Origin: Chrysoperla carnea
Taxonomy: Eukaryota; Arthropoda; Insecta; Neuroptera; Chrysopidae
Assembly: GCF_905475395.1 (NCBI RefSeq)
Contig: NC_058337.1
Location: forward strand, 131,585,960-131,649,959
Reading direction: 5' to 3'
Length of the DNA stretch: 64,000 nucleotides
A model generated the notes under the pieces. That model was not told where the DNA came from. It saw nothing but the letters and a program-made list of their open reading frames with translations, and searched no databases. The position numbers and the translations under genes are program-made. Below, piece after piece: positions 22,882 to 37,700 of the stretch. The stretch's first letter is position 1. Each line of letters starts with the position of its first letter.

Positions 22882-25354
22882 AAAAACTATAGCCAATCGT
22901 AGACTACTAAATAAGAGCATTAAGCATCTACGAATATTCGCAATCGGGTCGAAAACAACCTTTCTCGTTTAACGACGAAAAGTTATAGATGAGAAAATTT
23001 TTGTAATTTAGTTGAAGTTATCCTGAATGAATATTATTGGATTATACTATAAAAGCAATTTGAAGTTTTAACAATTGATAATGTATGGCGATCGGTAGTC
23101 ACGGCTCATTTTTCCGTCTAGATACCGGTATACTATAACAACTTAACTGTATGAATGACTTTGATATTAATATATCCATGTTCGTTGTATACTAACTGAA
23201 CTTGCTGTGCTTACTACTTACGAATCACTCTTGTGACGTCGTCAATTCTTCCCCCCCCCAACCTCATGGTGTCCCCTATACTTCACTATATACAATATGT
23301 TGTAATATTTTTTTCCGTCTTTTTAAATGTATGTTACGTCTGAATAATTTTCATTCAACTATTTAAAAAAAAATGTACATTTTTTTACAAATTCCAATAC
23401 AAATTTATTTTTTTGCATGAATAAATTGTAATCGGTTTTTGTTGTACAAATGTAATTTTGGTGTAATTTTCAAATTTATTATCTTTTTTTAGTACTTAGT
23501 GTAAACACTATTTGCACTGAGTGTATTAAAAAAAAGATAGTTAAAAAATTGCACTCTCCTTTCCTGCTTACTCTCAGGATAGTACACCGATGAAAAAAGG
23601 ACACTAAGTATCTTAGAGTTGGCAACATTTTTGTTTGGTGGGCCATTTCATAATGAATAGAGCATAGACAGACTCATGCAAGAGCAATGCTTACAAATAG
23701 GGTATTCTACAAAGAGGTTATATAACATAGAGGCTTAAAAGCATAGGAAACGCAATAAGTGAATTACTTACAGCTAAATAGGAGACCGAAAAAAAGGACC
23801 GTCTTCCCTCTTTGTCTGGCAGCCTGATAAAGCGTAAATATACAGACGAAGACAGCTATAGGCGTACTAGCTAGCTATACGCGTACTATTTTTAGGTCTT
23901 TCTTTATAACGATCAACCGATTGGATGACCACATTACGGTTCTATGTTATTACTTCTATGGTATTCTACTATGTTTCAAAAACTACTTCGAAATGTTGTT
24001 TTTCCTAATAAAAATTCACAAAAATATATATTTCGACAAAATAAACACGGTTTCTTGAAATTAAATTAAATTTTAAACCATTTGAATCAAATGTAGTGTC
24101 AGTCACATATTGAATCAACTGAAAATCTAACTGAACGATGTATTTCTTCTGAGTTAAATATGATACCCTTTAATATTGAACACTCGGTATAAATAATTGA
24201 CTAAAGTCAATTGTTATCATCCACCTGTTTGTTTTTCTATTTTTAATATTTTAGAAACGTAGTTTCCAATCTTCAAATAATCATTTTCACAGTAATTTTA
24301 TTTCGATTTTCTTATTGTGCTTCTTTCTTCGAATTTCTGTATATTTAAGAAGTAAAATTACAGTGAAATAAATATGTTTGATCTTACTAAGAAAGATTTG
24401 AAAATATTTAGTTTCCATTGTGTATAATGGTCACGTCCTGACGGTCTTGTTGAATGTAGATAATGTTTCGATGAAGATCGAGTTTAAGTAAATAAGGTCA
24501 AGGTTAAACTTATGTCAATACAAATATTATATTTTCTTTATAAGGATTTTTTTATTAAATTTTATAAAATGCATATTCGATTTTAAAGGCGTCACCGCGT
24601 CTGTGAACGTGATTGAATTAATTCTCAAATCAGGTATTCAATTATACAAAGTTCAGATATTTCGAATCAGATTGAAGTTCGAATATCCTTCGTAAATGGG
24701 GTCCTACCACGTAGATTTAAGGGTCTTCTGTATCCTCGTTGAATATAGATTTAAGAGTCTCTAGGTAGAAGGTGCCGATTAATACAAAAGAGTAAACCCG
24801 CAAATGGACCTCTAGCATCTAGACCAAAGGGTCCTCTATGCCTTAAAACCAACCTGTTACTCCAAGGGGAGACTTCTCCGGGTAATAAGCGATGCTATTT
24901 TAAGCAGATGAAGCTATTAAGGATTCTGCCGAGGCTAGATGCCACACAGAAAGCCCACAGCTTCCCCGGATTGATAAATTTAAGATCGTCCTCCTACAAG
25001 TAACATCATCAGAAATCCCCATGTTATGAAGGTGAAAATGCCCTATTAAAAGACCCACTATCATTCTCAGCAGTATGCTAGAAGATTTCTTGAAAAACGA
25101 TTTTTTCGAAAACACCAAATTCGAAACTCGCTTTTAATAATAAAATAGTCAAATAAACCCATTGTGTGTCGAAAAAAATTACCAACGCAATAGATTGTTT
25201 TTTATTTTGAGTAAAATTTAATAGAAATGAATACTCGAATATTATATAATTACTTGCTCGTCATTATTAAGTTAAATACAGTAAAATATCTCTGAATATC
25301 CATTTCTATTCCCAACTAATAAAGAAAGAAAAGTTAAAAGGTAATAAGTTCAAC
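22882..25354. other. Intergenic upstream of mask, no gene seen
   Basis: No coding exon could be recognised, although a 5' exon of mask may lie somewhere upstream. Part of 24880-25090 (around GATGCTATTTTAAGCAGATG) is a dispersed repeat also present near 57945. The minus frame at 24900-25118 falls on that repeat. Confidence 0.45.
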
Positions 25355-25630
25355 GTATCTGTGTGTCTGGCTGTGACATCGTAGCTACTAAATAGTTGAA
25401 CCGATTTTGATTTTTGTTTGTTTGAAAGATAATTTAATCGAGAGTTTTCTTATCTATGTTTCAAGTTCGAGTTTAGGGTTCCATACTCGATAACAACTAG
25501 AAAAGGGGTGATGGTCTTCAAACGGCTGATTTTCTTGAAAAATAACTAAGAACACTCTCAATCAAATTAACAAAAACAAAAAGATTAAAATCGGTTCATC
25601 CGTTTAGGAGCTACGATCCCACATAGTATC
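25355..25630. repeat. Inverted pair of RTE-like fragments before mask
   Basis: The left arm (ACATCGTAGCTACTAAAT, then TTGAACCGATTTTGATTTTT) is complementary over about 85 bp, with mismatches, to the right arm (AAAATCGGTTCATCCG, then TTTAGGAGCTACGATCC). Related single copies occur at 7870-8040, 35720-35805 and 57460-57590. Either two copies inserted in opposite orientation or a foldback formed. The right arm ends less than 100 bp before the first recognisable mask codon. Confidence 0.6.
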
Positions 25631-25715
25631 GAAGATTTCATTAAAATTTTTATTTGATATTTTACTGTATTTACCTAATGTGTGTGTGAGATGTTTGTGC
25701 TGTGAGTGAGATAAT

Positions 25716-28700
25716 ATGATTCAGGTGGAGTCGTTTGTACTTGACCAGGCGGAGTTGGACGACGAGCCCAGACTCGAGAATTCCACATTTTTATTATCAG
25801 CAACTGAAGAAGCTGAGAGAAACGTCGATCCAGAAACACAAGCAAGATTAGAAGCATTATTAGAAGCTGCTGGTAAGTTTTTTACAATCCATCGTTATTT
25901 TCATAAAATTTACTGAAGTTATGATTTCTGAGGCACAAAACATGATAACATATTCTTGCTGAATTTTAAGATAACTGATTTCCTTTCCTTATTGAAATTA
26001 GGTAATGATGAAGTACGTTTTACTCTAGAGAGTGGTTGCGATAACTAACGGCGCTTGTAAAGTAACCAAATTCATAGTAAAGATCAGAAATTTTCGAAAC
26101 TGTTTCGAGGATGCGCATTAGCAAATGTAGTAAACGCAACAGTTTTCAGGCGGTAGGCCTACTTCATTCCTACCTAACTCCAATAATAAAATAATTAAAG
26201 AAATATTCAAGGTTCTGTTAAATTCGCATGATTAGCAAAACAAATTTTTTCGGAACAACGTGGTGAGTATTTAAACTTTCCAATCTTTGATTCTATTGGT
26301 TATGATGATACTCCGAGAATTGAGATTATTTACAATACTCAAGATTGAGTCTCGAAAGATGATTCTCTAAAGTATTTATCAATGATTTTTTTAAGCTTTG
26401 ATCTTATCTGAACCAATTTTTCCATGAAATTCTCAATTTTACCATCCTTTACTAAGTCCTGATTTGATTTTGATCGGATTTTATTTAAATGTTCGACTAT
26501 CGGATTTATCAATGTGTTCGCTTATAACAAATTTTGTTGTCCCAGAAATCACAACTTTTTTCACTCTTATGATTCATAAACCATGAATAAGATATCTAAA
26601 TTTGATTTATAGGTATTGGTAAATTGTCATCTGGTGATGGGAAACATTTAGCAGACCCAGATGTATTACGTCGCTTAACGTCTAGTGTATCTTGTGCCCT
26701 TGACGAAGCTGCCGCAGCACTTACACGTATGCGTACTGATAATCCACGTTCTTCAATCATTACCGAAAAAACGTAAGTAAATTATTTTCAGTTTTGTTTT
26801 GTCTTGACTCCATAAACTTAAAACTAATTGTAATAATTTTTTTACGCCAGGGTTCTGGACAACGCTAGATCACTAGTTGAGGCGTGTTCAGATGGTGATG
26901 TTGGAACAGTACGAAAATTACTTACAGAGGGTCGAAGTGTTCACGAAACTACTGAAGAAGGTGAAAGTTTATTATCATTAGCGTGCAGTGCTGGATATTT
27001 TGAATTAGCACAAGTATTACTTGCCATGCATGCCAATGTAGAAGATCGTGGTATTAAAGGGGATTGTACACCTCTCATGGAAGCAGCTTCTGCTGGCCAT
27101 GTGGATATTGTACGACTTCTTATTGCTCATGGAGCTGATGTTAATGCACAATCTTCATCTGGTAAGTTTTTTTAATTTTTCTACTGCATCTATTTTAATT
27201 GAATCAATCATCCACGTATTTTCCGAGAAATTAAATACACGGCTAGACTTAATTTGAGTACTGACTTGATAAAAAATCAAGCAGCAACCACTAGGAATGA
27301 TGCCGTTTAAAACGACGTAATAAAGTCGGTAATCTCTATAAAAAAGTCACAATCATATTCCAAACTCGCCAGTCTTTTATTGATTGGTTATGATGATACT
27401 CCGAGAATTGAGATTGTTTACAATACTCAAGATTGAGTCTCGAAAGATGATTCTCTTGAGTATTTATCAATGATTTTTTTAAGCTTTGATCTTATCTGAA
27501 CCAATTTTTCCGTGAAATTCTTAACATTTTCTAACATATTGAATCGATTTTACAATATTTTTTTATTTTTGCAGGCAACACACCATTAATGTATGGATGT
27601 GCAGGCGGACATGAAGAAGTTGTGCGAGTACTTTTAGAAGCCGGTTCAAATGTTGAAGATCATAATGAAAATGGTCATACACCTTTAATGGAAGCCGCTA
27701 GTGCGGGGCATGTTGGAGTATCAAAAGTAAGTAATTATTAAAACATTTTAACGAAGGTCATTTTCGGATGATTACAAAAATATTTACAAATTCCTATCAT
27801 CAGTAAAACTACAATACCAGAATATTTTCTTCGAAAAAATTCTCTGAAAACTAGAAATAATTGAATTTTGTGTTTTTTTTTTTCAGATTTTATTAGAATT
27901 TGGAGCAGGAATTAACACACACTCGAATGAATTTAAAGAGAGTGCATTAACTCTTGCCTGTTATAAAGGACATTTAAATATGGTGAGATTCCTATTAGAT
28001 GCGGGCGCTGATCAAGAACATAAAACCGATGAAATGCATACGGCATTAATGGAAGCCTCAATGGACGGACATGTTGAAGTGGCCAGACTACTATTAGATT
28101 CTGGTGCACAAGTCAACATGCCAACAGATAGTTTTGAATCACCATTAACGTTAGCCGCATGTGGGGGCCACGTTGATCTAGCAATGTTACTAATCGAACG
28201 TGGTGCCAATATTGAAGAAGTCAACGACGAAGGATACACTCCATTAATGGAAGCCGCACGTGAAGGCCATGAAGAAATGGTTGCGTTGCTATTAAGTCAG
28301 GGTGCAAATATCAACGCCCAAACGGAGGAAACGCAAGAAACCGCCTTAACATTAGCATGTTGCGGCGGTTTTTTAGAAGTAGCCGACTTTTTAATAAAAG
28401 CGGGTGCTGATTTAGAGTTGGGAGCATCGACACCGTTAATGGAGGCATCACAAGAAGGTCACATTGATTTAGTACGCTTTCTATTAGAATCGAATGCGGA
28501 TGTTCATGCACAAACGCAAACCGGCGATACAGCTTTGACGTATGCCTGTGAAAATGGACACACCGACGTGGCAAATATTTTGTTGCAATATGGTGCAGAT
28601 CTTGAACATGAATCTGAAGGTGGACGAACACCGTTGATGAAAGCATGTCGGGCTGGACATTTATGTACTGTACAATTCCTATTGCAAAAGAATGCGAATG

Positions 28701-31700
28701 TAAATCGACAAACAACAAATAATGATCATACACCATTGTCGTTGGCATGTGCTGGAGGTCATCTTGCCGTTGTTGAATTACTTCTTTCCCAATCAGCTGA
28801 CCCATTCCATAAATTAAAGGTATGTATTCGTATCAATTTTTTACTAGGTCACTTACTGGTGTAATAGTTATCCCTAGCCTTTGAAACTCAAGGCAAGTCT
28901 CCGATTAAGGATTTCATACAGAGAACCTAATGTCAGACTATTCTAAGAAGAGAATGTAAACAGTTATATCTCTGATTTCCAAGTCGATTATATTCCAAAT
29001 CAGAGATACATATAGTAATTGTATTTTAGACGCTTAAAATAAATCGTTAAGAGATTTTTTTAAAATTATTTTCGCGTGAGATAAGTTTAACGTTCATTAT
29101 TACGCCAGAGTGTGAAGATCCAAAGGATTAAATAAGTTATTTTATATTTCTTTTCTATTTTTCTAGGATAATTCTACTATGTTAATTGAAGCTGCCAAAG
29201 GCGGTCATACTAGTGTTGTCCAATTATTATTAGATTATCCTCATTCTATAATGATGACCCCAAATCATGGTGCGGCTGGACATTCCGTACCAACTTCCCA
29301 ATCAACACCAATACCTGCTGATGCAACTGTTTCGAGTACTGCAGGTAAGCTATCTAACAATAAAACTTTATAATTTAGTACAGGGGTGGCGAATCTTTAT
29401 GTATCAACGTGCCATTATTTCCTAAATACATAATTATCTCTGTAGGCATAATTATCTCGTATTTTAAACGGTCAAAACTTCTGAAACTTAAACGGGTTTT
29501 AATAGTAAGCCCTATTAAGTTCTTAAATTTAATTTCCTTTAAATTCAGTCGAAAAAAATTTTACCCCAGCTTTAGCAAAATAAGTGCTGCATATAAAAAT
29601 GTATTGCCCGTTTCGATTAAAATAAAATAATCCGTATTATTTTAGATTTGTATTCAGGGTTACATGAAGTTCCTGACGCTGTCCGTGCGATGGCAACCCA
29701 ACAAGATGATAGCAACACAAATGATGGTGGTATTACTGGTTTAAATGCACCATCAATGCGTTTATCAGATTCCAGCCAAACATTAACAACCACCGCACAC
29801 CAGCAAAACCAACAACAAGTACCCCAACAGCAACAAACCTCATTAGTGGGCAAACAAAAGTCATTAATGCGTAAAAATCGTTTATCAAGTGGTATCACCT
29901 TTGATAACAACCTTACCTCAGCCGAAGCTCAACAAGTACGAACACAACCTATTGGCGAATCATCTTCAACACCACCTAGTGGACCCACCAACAATACTAC
30001 TACAAACACTACGACGACAACAAGTGAAGTGATAGAACTCTTATGTGATGAAGATAATAGTATCTTAGATAAAGGAAGTACAGGAACACCAGCTGCTTTT
30101 ATTAGCTCAACAACTTCCCCCGCATCCTTAACATCACCAACTACTGCTTCATCCGCTACATCTTCGTCAACATCAGCCACCTGTACAACGGTTGTATCAA
30201 ATGTTCCGCCCACCACCGGTAGCGTTATGGAATTCATAAAAGCTCGTAAACAACAACAACAGCATTCTAGGGAGGAGCAAATATTACAAAAACAACAAAT
30301 TTTGGAGGAATTACAGAGAGTTGAACGGCAATTACAAGTTAAAGCACCAAATCATCTATTGTTGAAAACGTATGGTATGACATTGGATCCAATACAACAG
30401 TCTACATCCGCTACGAATACGAATAATGGGGGTACATCGACTACGTCTTTGATACCCGGTGTTTTGAATATTGATTTGGCATCACAAAATGTTGCATCCA
30501 ATACTCAAGGTTTGTTTTATTTTCATATCTTTTTACTTTTTTTTTTATAGAAGGGTTAATTTATTTTTAAGGGTTTATGCATGAAAAATCGGGTTTTTAG
30601 AAAACGATGTGAAATTTTGATTGTACAGGGCTACTCAAAAATCAGTGACTCATTTATATAACGTAATAACTTCTTACAAATAAATAATTAAACTTGTAAC
30701 TTTAGATTCTTGAAGCGATTTTATCGGGTATTAATGTATTTATTATTATTTAAAAAAATTTAGGGTTCTGTACCAAAAATTAAAATCCATGAAATTGTGA
30801 ACAGATCAAGATAATTGAAGGCTATAACGGGATAGCCTTTGTTTTTAAACTTGTAATTGTCCACCAAAGTTGTGGGTGACTGCTAGTAATATATAAGATT
30901 ATCTCATAATAAACGGATAAATTGGATTTTTTGAAGTGTCGTTTGATTTCTCTTTACATGCTGACTGTCCTAGAATATGTATGGACTGTATCGCATATGC
31001 CCTTAATCATTGAATACTCAATCAAATTTTCATATCGTTTTTTTCATTTGGGGTTCTTGAAAATTAATTTTAGGGCACTTTTTTTCCAATTTTTCTTTAA
31101 CATTTAACACTTGTTTTCATCCAAGAATTAGTACCGTTTTCGTTCTCATTAACTAAACAAAATTGAGTTACCTAGAATGCTTCAAAATCTGCCAGTGCCT
31201 TTGAGCTTTGCTAGAGTTTACTGGCCAAATAAACTGCTAAAGCAATTCGGGAATTATCGAAACATTAACGGTACTAATTCTTATACAAAATTTTTACAAA
31301 TGGGGAATAAAATATTGTTATAAAATCAGTCTTTTTCCTGGTTTGGTCGTAAAGCTTTCGAAATTCAATACCTCAGAGTAAATTTTACTTTTTGATTCTT
31401 CAAGTTAATAAATAATATAAAAGTACAAGCTTGTTTTGGGAATACTTTAAATTAATAAATAATAGTTTCAGTATTTTAAGCTAGAAATTAGGTCGAGATG
31501 ATACATTCGAAAAATATCAAAATTTTCCTCCTTTTAGAGAATGAAAATCAGTTTTTTTTAAAATAACACTTTTTCTTCCAAAAGTTAAAAGAATATATTT
31601 CGGAGCAAAATTTTTCTATGCAAACTGGGATTTTGAATAAAATAAATTTTTTTGCGCACATATGTATTTCAAAAACGAGGGTGATGTATCGCTTTCAAAA

Positions 31701-34700
31701 TTAAAGAAACTATTTTTGCTTTGACCTATGATTTCAAAAAAAAGTTATAAATTAAGTTATTCATTTAGAATTTACTTGGAGTTAGAAGAAACTTTTGAAT
31801 TACTAAATTGTTCCTTATAGCAATCTTAAAAGGTTAGACGAAAATTAAATAAATTCGGCACAAATCGAATCCTCAAGTATTAATTTTTCTCAAAAAGATT
31901 TCAAAGTGATAATAGAACATCGCGTTCGTTAGATTTTACACTATTGTTCAAGCGATCTTCAAGGATAATTTCTAATATTGAATTAAGACAACAATTCTAG
32001 AAGATTTTGTCGAGGAACGTTTTTAAAGTTTTTAGAAAATTATAAAATAACTTTTCTTATTCGTCCAACTCTCGATACAAAACAGTGGAAGGAGATACAA
32101 AATTTTCACCTTCGTATTCAAAAACTAGAAAGCATTCGAATGAGTTGTAGTTTCTCGGAAATACATATGTTTGAAATTTCGGGGGTTATTTTTTTGATGC
32201 GAAGTGTATTTGAGGTAGATTTGAGATACTTGAGTTGACTAACACACTTTTAGAATGGTTGTATGTTTTGTTTTGTTTTGTGGCTGGTGTTATGATTAGG
32301 GTTGGTATGTGGCACTGGTGGTATGTCGGGTACATTATTTCATCAAGGCGCCAACAACATTGTCCACAATGCTTTCTACACAGGCAAACCAAATGCAAGT
32401 GGTGCAAGTGGTACTGTCGCTGCTCAATCATTTGTATCACCAGTAACACCACTACAACCATTATCATCCGTTACAGTTTCATCTGGTGTTAATACTGATC
32501 AGACTTCTGCTGTTTCATATTTAGTACCATACGCAACCAGTAATCAACAAACGTTAACAGCGGCTGCAGCTGCAGTTACCGCTACACAACAACAAACCAC
32601 TCAACAACAGCAACCTCAACCTCAACCCTTATGTGCAACTTCATCAGAAGTGAATCAGGTAAGATTATTTTAAAACTACATGCAAGGGTTACTCCATCCA
32701 TCAAATACAACGCTATAATTGTTAGAATTCAGAGTACAGTAAAAAATCAAAACCTATCTACATTTTATTTCTTATGAATAATTATCTTCCAAAGAGAAAT
32801 GTCACTAGAAGCTAAATTAGTGACTCTTTTAACTAAACGCTTCCTTCCCCGAACAAAAATCAAAATCCGATCATCAAATACACCTGATTTTTAGACCGAG
32901 AGTCTATTTTTCGTCATTTGCCAGCACGATAAATTTGAAAATGAGGTATAAATCATGGAAATTGATAAAGGAGTAAGGAAGATATCGCCATGTGACAGAA
33001 AAATACAGTGCAACCTCGATATAACGAATCTGAAGGGAACAAGTAAATATTCGTTATATCAAGTAATTCGTTAAACTGAGGTTTGTTATATTGAGGTTAA
33101 GTTGGTCTAAAATTCGTTATAAAGAGGAAAAAAGTGTCGGAACCTCTCGCGACATGAATTACATACTATGGAGTATACTAACTGTCATATATTGGTGGGA
33201 CTTTATACGTTATATAAAGGTTTTGAATTGACGAATTTCGTTATATAGAGGTATTTAAATTTTTTATGTAGTTGAAAATTCGTTATATAGAGGCTGTTCG
33301 CAAAAAGTATTCGTAATGTAGAGGTATATTTTATATTGACTCTTATGGACAATTCAAGGGGATTGCGAAAAATTCGTTAAATCGAGGAATTCGTTATATT
33401 GAGGTTCGTTATATTAAGGTTGCACTGTATATAAGATAATTTTACGTTCCCCTAATTTAATTTATTTCAACTTTAATAAACCGTTTTTCGGGATAATGAC
33501 TGACTTTCCATGTATTTGATGGACAACCCTTAAATAAATAAATAAATAAAAAAACAAAAACACATCTAAATGTCAAAAATAATTGAAATTTTATTATATT
33601 AGAATACGGCGATCAGTGATCGACCTAAAGCAAAACCAGTTTCAAAAAAGGATAGCAAGAATCAACGTAAACAACAACAGGCAGCGGCGCAACAACAGGC
33701 AGCACAGGCGCAGCAACAGCAACAACAACAAGCACAGGCGCAACAACAACAACAACAGAATGTTGCAACAAATTTAACAACAACAATACAAACAAATACT
33801 AATTATCCAACAACATTACAACAATTACAAAATAATCAACAACAAACAGCGGTTGCAATGATTCAACAACATTTACAGAAACATCATCAACAGGCACCAA
33901 CATTAGTAGGTTAGTATATTTATTCGCTAACAATTATGCACTTACTCAATTTTCTAGACATAACTAAACGATTTTTCCCTCACATTATAGGTAACAATGG
34001 TGGGAATTCCGGTAGTACGAATCAAATACAATCACAAACAGCAAATACAATCCTATCACATATGCAATTGTTACAACAACATACACCTCAACAGGTGCAT
34101 CAAGTGTTGCAACAAACTGGTGAACAGTTACGTTCAATTGGTGGCGGTGCAACACCAACCACAACGGTTGGTGATGATTTAGTGAATATGTTATCGGAGC
34201 AACATCGTCAACTGTTTGAAGACTCAGAGAAATTGAAACAGGATGTGGCGATCAGAGATTTGGATACAACTGTTGATGATGTTGTTCAAACGTTGGAAAC
34301 ATTTAGTTTGGATGATGTTACAAACGGTGAGTAATCGTATATTTCTCAACTGCCTTAGTGAACAAATGCTGGGTGTCCTTGAAAATCAGGAAATGTTCTT
34401 AATTTTTAATTTTGTCCTGGAAAACTCGTTTTTAAACGATTCTCTTTTATTCGGTCAAGTATCTGTTATTGCAAATTATTATCAACTGTAAATAGTCTTT
34501 GCGTTCTCTAAAATAGAAGTTATCTAGCTGCACTTCGAGCGCGTATGTCTTAAAAAACAATAGTTTCGGTCCTGGAAATCCATTTGCCAAGTTAAAAACA
34601 CTCTGTATGCTGGTTTCGAAATATCCAACGCAACTTGACAATAATCTGATATTCTTCATTGTATTTATTTTTTTTGTAGTAACATCTGTTGATCAAGATA

Positions 34701-37700
34701 AATTACAAGTTGCCCAACAAGCTGCTGCATTACGTGGTCAAACATTTGACACAAATCAAATTGTTTTGGAACAAGCAATGTCCGCAATGGCTGCAGTGCA
34801 TTCACAACAAGGGCAAAATGTAGTTGTATGCAATCAACAATTACAGATACAACATCAACCCACTGTAGTAAATACATCACAGGCGGATGTAACTAGAGTC
34901 GAGTACTTTGCTGTACCAACATCTGTTGCACCTGTACCTGGTCTGGCTGTACAGCATGCAACTGGTCTACAATTTCAATATCAGCAGTATCAATTAACAA
35001 CAGGTAAATGAAAATCAGATCTATTACGTTTGGAGATATATTTAGTTTTAGGAAGGCTTTTTTGATATTTATGTTAATTCTATCAAGAATTATCCCCTTC
35101 ATAATTTGGAGGACTTTGATTTCATTTGCAAGGGTAATAACCCTGTTGAATGTACTCCTAGTTCCAGAACACAATTTGTATCTAAGGAAAGTACAAACAT
35201 GGTGACCACGTTACTGGAAAACCTGAAAATGTCAAAAAATTCAAATTCTACTGGAAAATTCAGAGAATTCCGTAAAAAAGAGAAAAGTCAGGGAATTTTA
35301 TAAGTTTCGTGACCAAGTTCTAATAAAATTTTTATAATAATTTTAAAAAATGGCGCATGCGATTTTTATATCTCTAGTCATATTTCATATTAATATATTC
35401 CCTGTTCGTTATAGGTAAAATTTTCAATACACTTTCTTTCAAAGTAATTTAAAAGTAATAATTTATTCAGGGAATTTTTGAATTATTCAACTAGAAAAGT
35501 CAAGGAATTTTATTTTGGAAAAACAGTGGCCACCATGCTTCAAAAACCCTAAAAATTTCAGTTCGTTATTTATTGCATTATGGCAACCTTTAAATAGTTT
35601 GAATTATGTAATAGTTAAAAAAAAAAAATATTCACCGCGCTGGCTATCGAGGCTGCGTGAACGAAAAGTGAAGAGAAGAGTAGCCATACCGCCGCAAGCC
35701 CCCGACAAGTGCGATTTTTCCATCCGTTTAGGAGCTGTGATACCACAGACAGACAGACACATAGCGGTCAAACTTATAACACTCCTTTTTGCGTCGGTGG
35801 TTAAAAATAATACTCACCGCGCTGACAATCGTGGCGGCGTCAACGAAAAACGAATAAATAGAAGAGTAGCCATGCCACCGCAAAGATGCCGTCTATGCGT
35901 CGTCATGGTAGCCATTTAGAATTGTCAAAAAAATATGGCATGATGGTTTTCGCATAAAAAAATGTTCTTAAAAGGTTAATTTAAAAGAATTAGATTGTAA
36001 CAAATAATATTACACCGATAAAAAATTAAATAAATCAACAAATTGCTTAATTCGATCTATTAACGATTGTCATACTTGTAACAAATAACTTGATTTGTGT
36101 CTGGGTTTCCAAGTCGAATTCATAATAATCCAGAATAAAACAGTATCCATATTTGGTTCTGTCGTCCTCGAAATTAGATTCGCCAGTTTGAAATTATGAA
36201 ACGTTTCACTATCGATAATAGAAAGTAAATTGAAACCTCTTCATTTTTGGGTCGAACTTTTTTAACTTTAATTGAAAGGGTGGTATGATCAATTAGTTGA
36301 GATAATTCGAAATGTAATGAAATGAAATAACGACATTGTGATTTTTCAAAATAAATTTCGACAAACTTAACATCAAGCTAACTTCCGCCAATCTATTTAT
36401 TTCGATGTAGAAACGCTATGAGATTTCACATTCCAGTAATTTTACCCTCTAATGAATTGAAGTTTCATCCAAAGTTAAATGTTGAAAAAATTCGACCTAA
36501 TATAAATTCGGTGGTTCTTAAGTGTTATTCTAAAATCAAGAATATTGGAATTTTCGAATTTCGAGCTAGATAACCGCAGATATATAATCAGAAATAACGC
36601 CTTAAAATTAATTCATTGTTTTATATAATGAGTTCGGGAATCCGGGATTTATTTGAGATAATCCACGGGAAAACTAAGACATTTTCACTAATAACTGGAT
36701 TCTCTTATAATATCAAAACACACTTAAGAGCTTACCTACAAAGCAAAAATCTCAAAATTTTGTTGTTCAGTTTTGTTATCGTACAAAATTTTGTGATAGA
36801 CAGATATTCAGTATGATCCCTTGAAAGTCCTTCCTATCTTGATTCCTTTTCCCATATTCTAGTGTTCCACAAGAAATCCAAATCACAAGAAACATATTTA
36901 TTTCCAAAATTCACAAACACACAAATCCTTAAAACGAAATACTATGAAGGGAAGAAAGAATGGAAGAAACTGAATGGGCCGTGTTTTTAATAATGAACAG
37001 GTTTACAAGTAGCCACAAGTGGAGGTAACATGCAACTGCAAGGAAACACCACATCAACGACACCTGGTGGTATTGATATGACATCAGGCTTACAGATAGG
37101 GGCTGCGTCAACAGCACCACAAATACAAAGAATGCAAAGGTTTAATACTTCTGCACAGTATCAAGCTGGTTTTCAAGCGGGTATTCAACGTTACTTGGAA
37201 TCTCAACTTGGTGGTAAGTTTATTCCTAGACCATTCCTTCATGAATTTGACGTTTTAATGCTTTTTTCAAAGGGTCAATCAATCGCCCTGAATTTGTATT
37301 TTTTTAATGTGACTAACCAATTGTTTAAAACTAGTTCAGTAAACTAGGAATAATAACGGGAATTTTTCATCTCGTTCAGTTTTGAAAATAGTACATTTAC
37401 CAAATCGGGAGCACTTTTCTCAACATTGATTCGATCTAGATAACATTTCAAGTTATAATTCAATATTATCTCGAAACCAAGCATACAACTATGAAAAGCG
37501 TCTTCAAATCATTAAATCTGGCACTTACAATTCTTGTCCTCAGTGCCGGATTAAGCATTAGGCATAGTAGGCAACTGCCTAGAAGCCCTGACAAATTTGT
37601 ATGAAAAGGGCCCCACAAGAAGTTAATTTGCGAAGACTAAAAAAAAAGTAGAGAGAAGCAACAACTTTGTATGAGAGGAGCCCACAAGAAGGTGCCAAGT

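Noticed and set aside
28311..28805. 164-codon minus-strand open frame opposite mask ankyrin exon
   Set aside because: Antisense shadow of the highly conserved ankyrin exon. It has no family resemblance and no independent signals.
33680..33770. Possible expandable CAG repeat in mask
   Set aside because: Tract is mixed CAA/CAG/GCA/GCG coding Gln and Ala, with no long pure CAG run.
35515..35919. 134-aa plus-strand frame in a mask intron
   Set aside because: It runs across a hAT-like end, an RTE-like tail and a duplicated block, so it is a product of repeat sequence.
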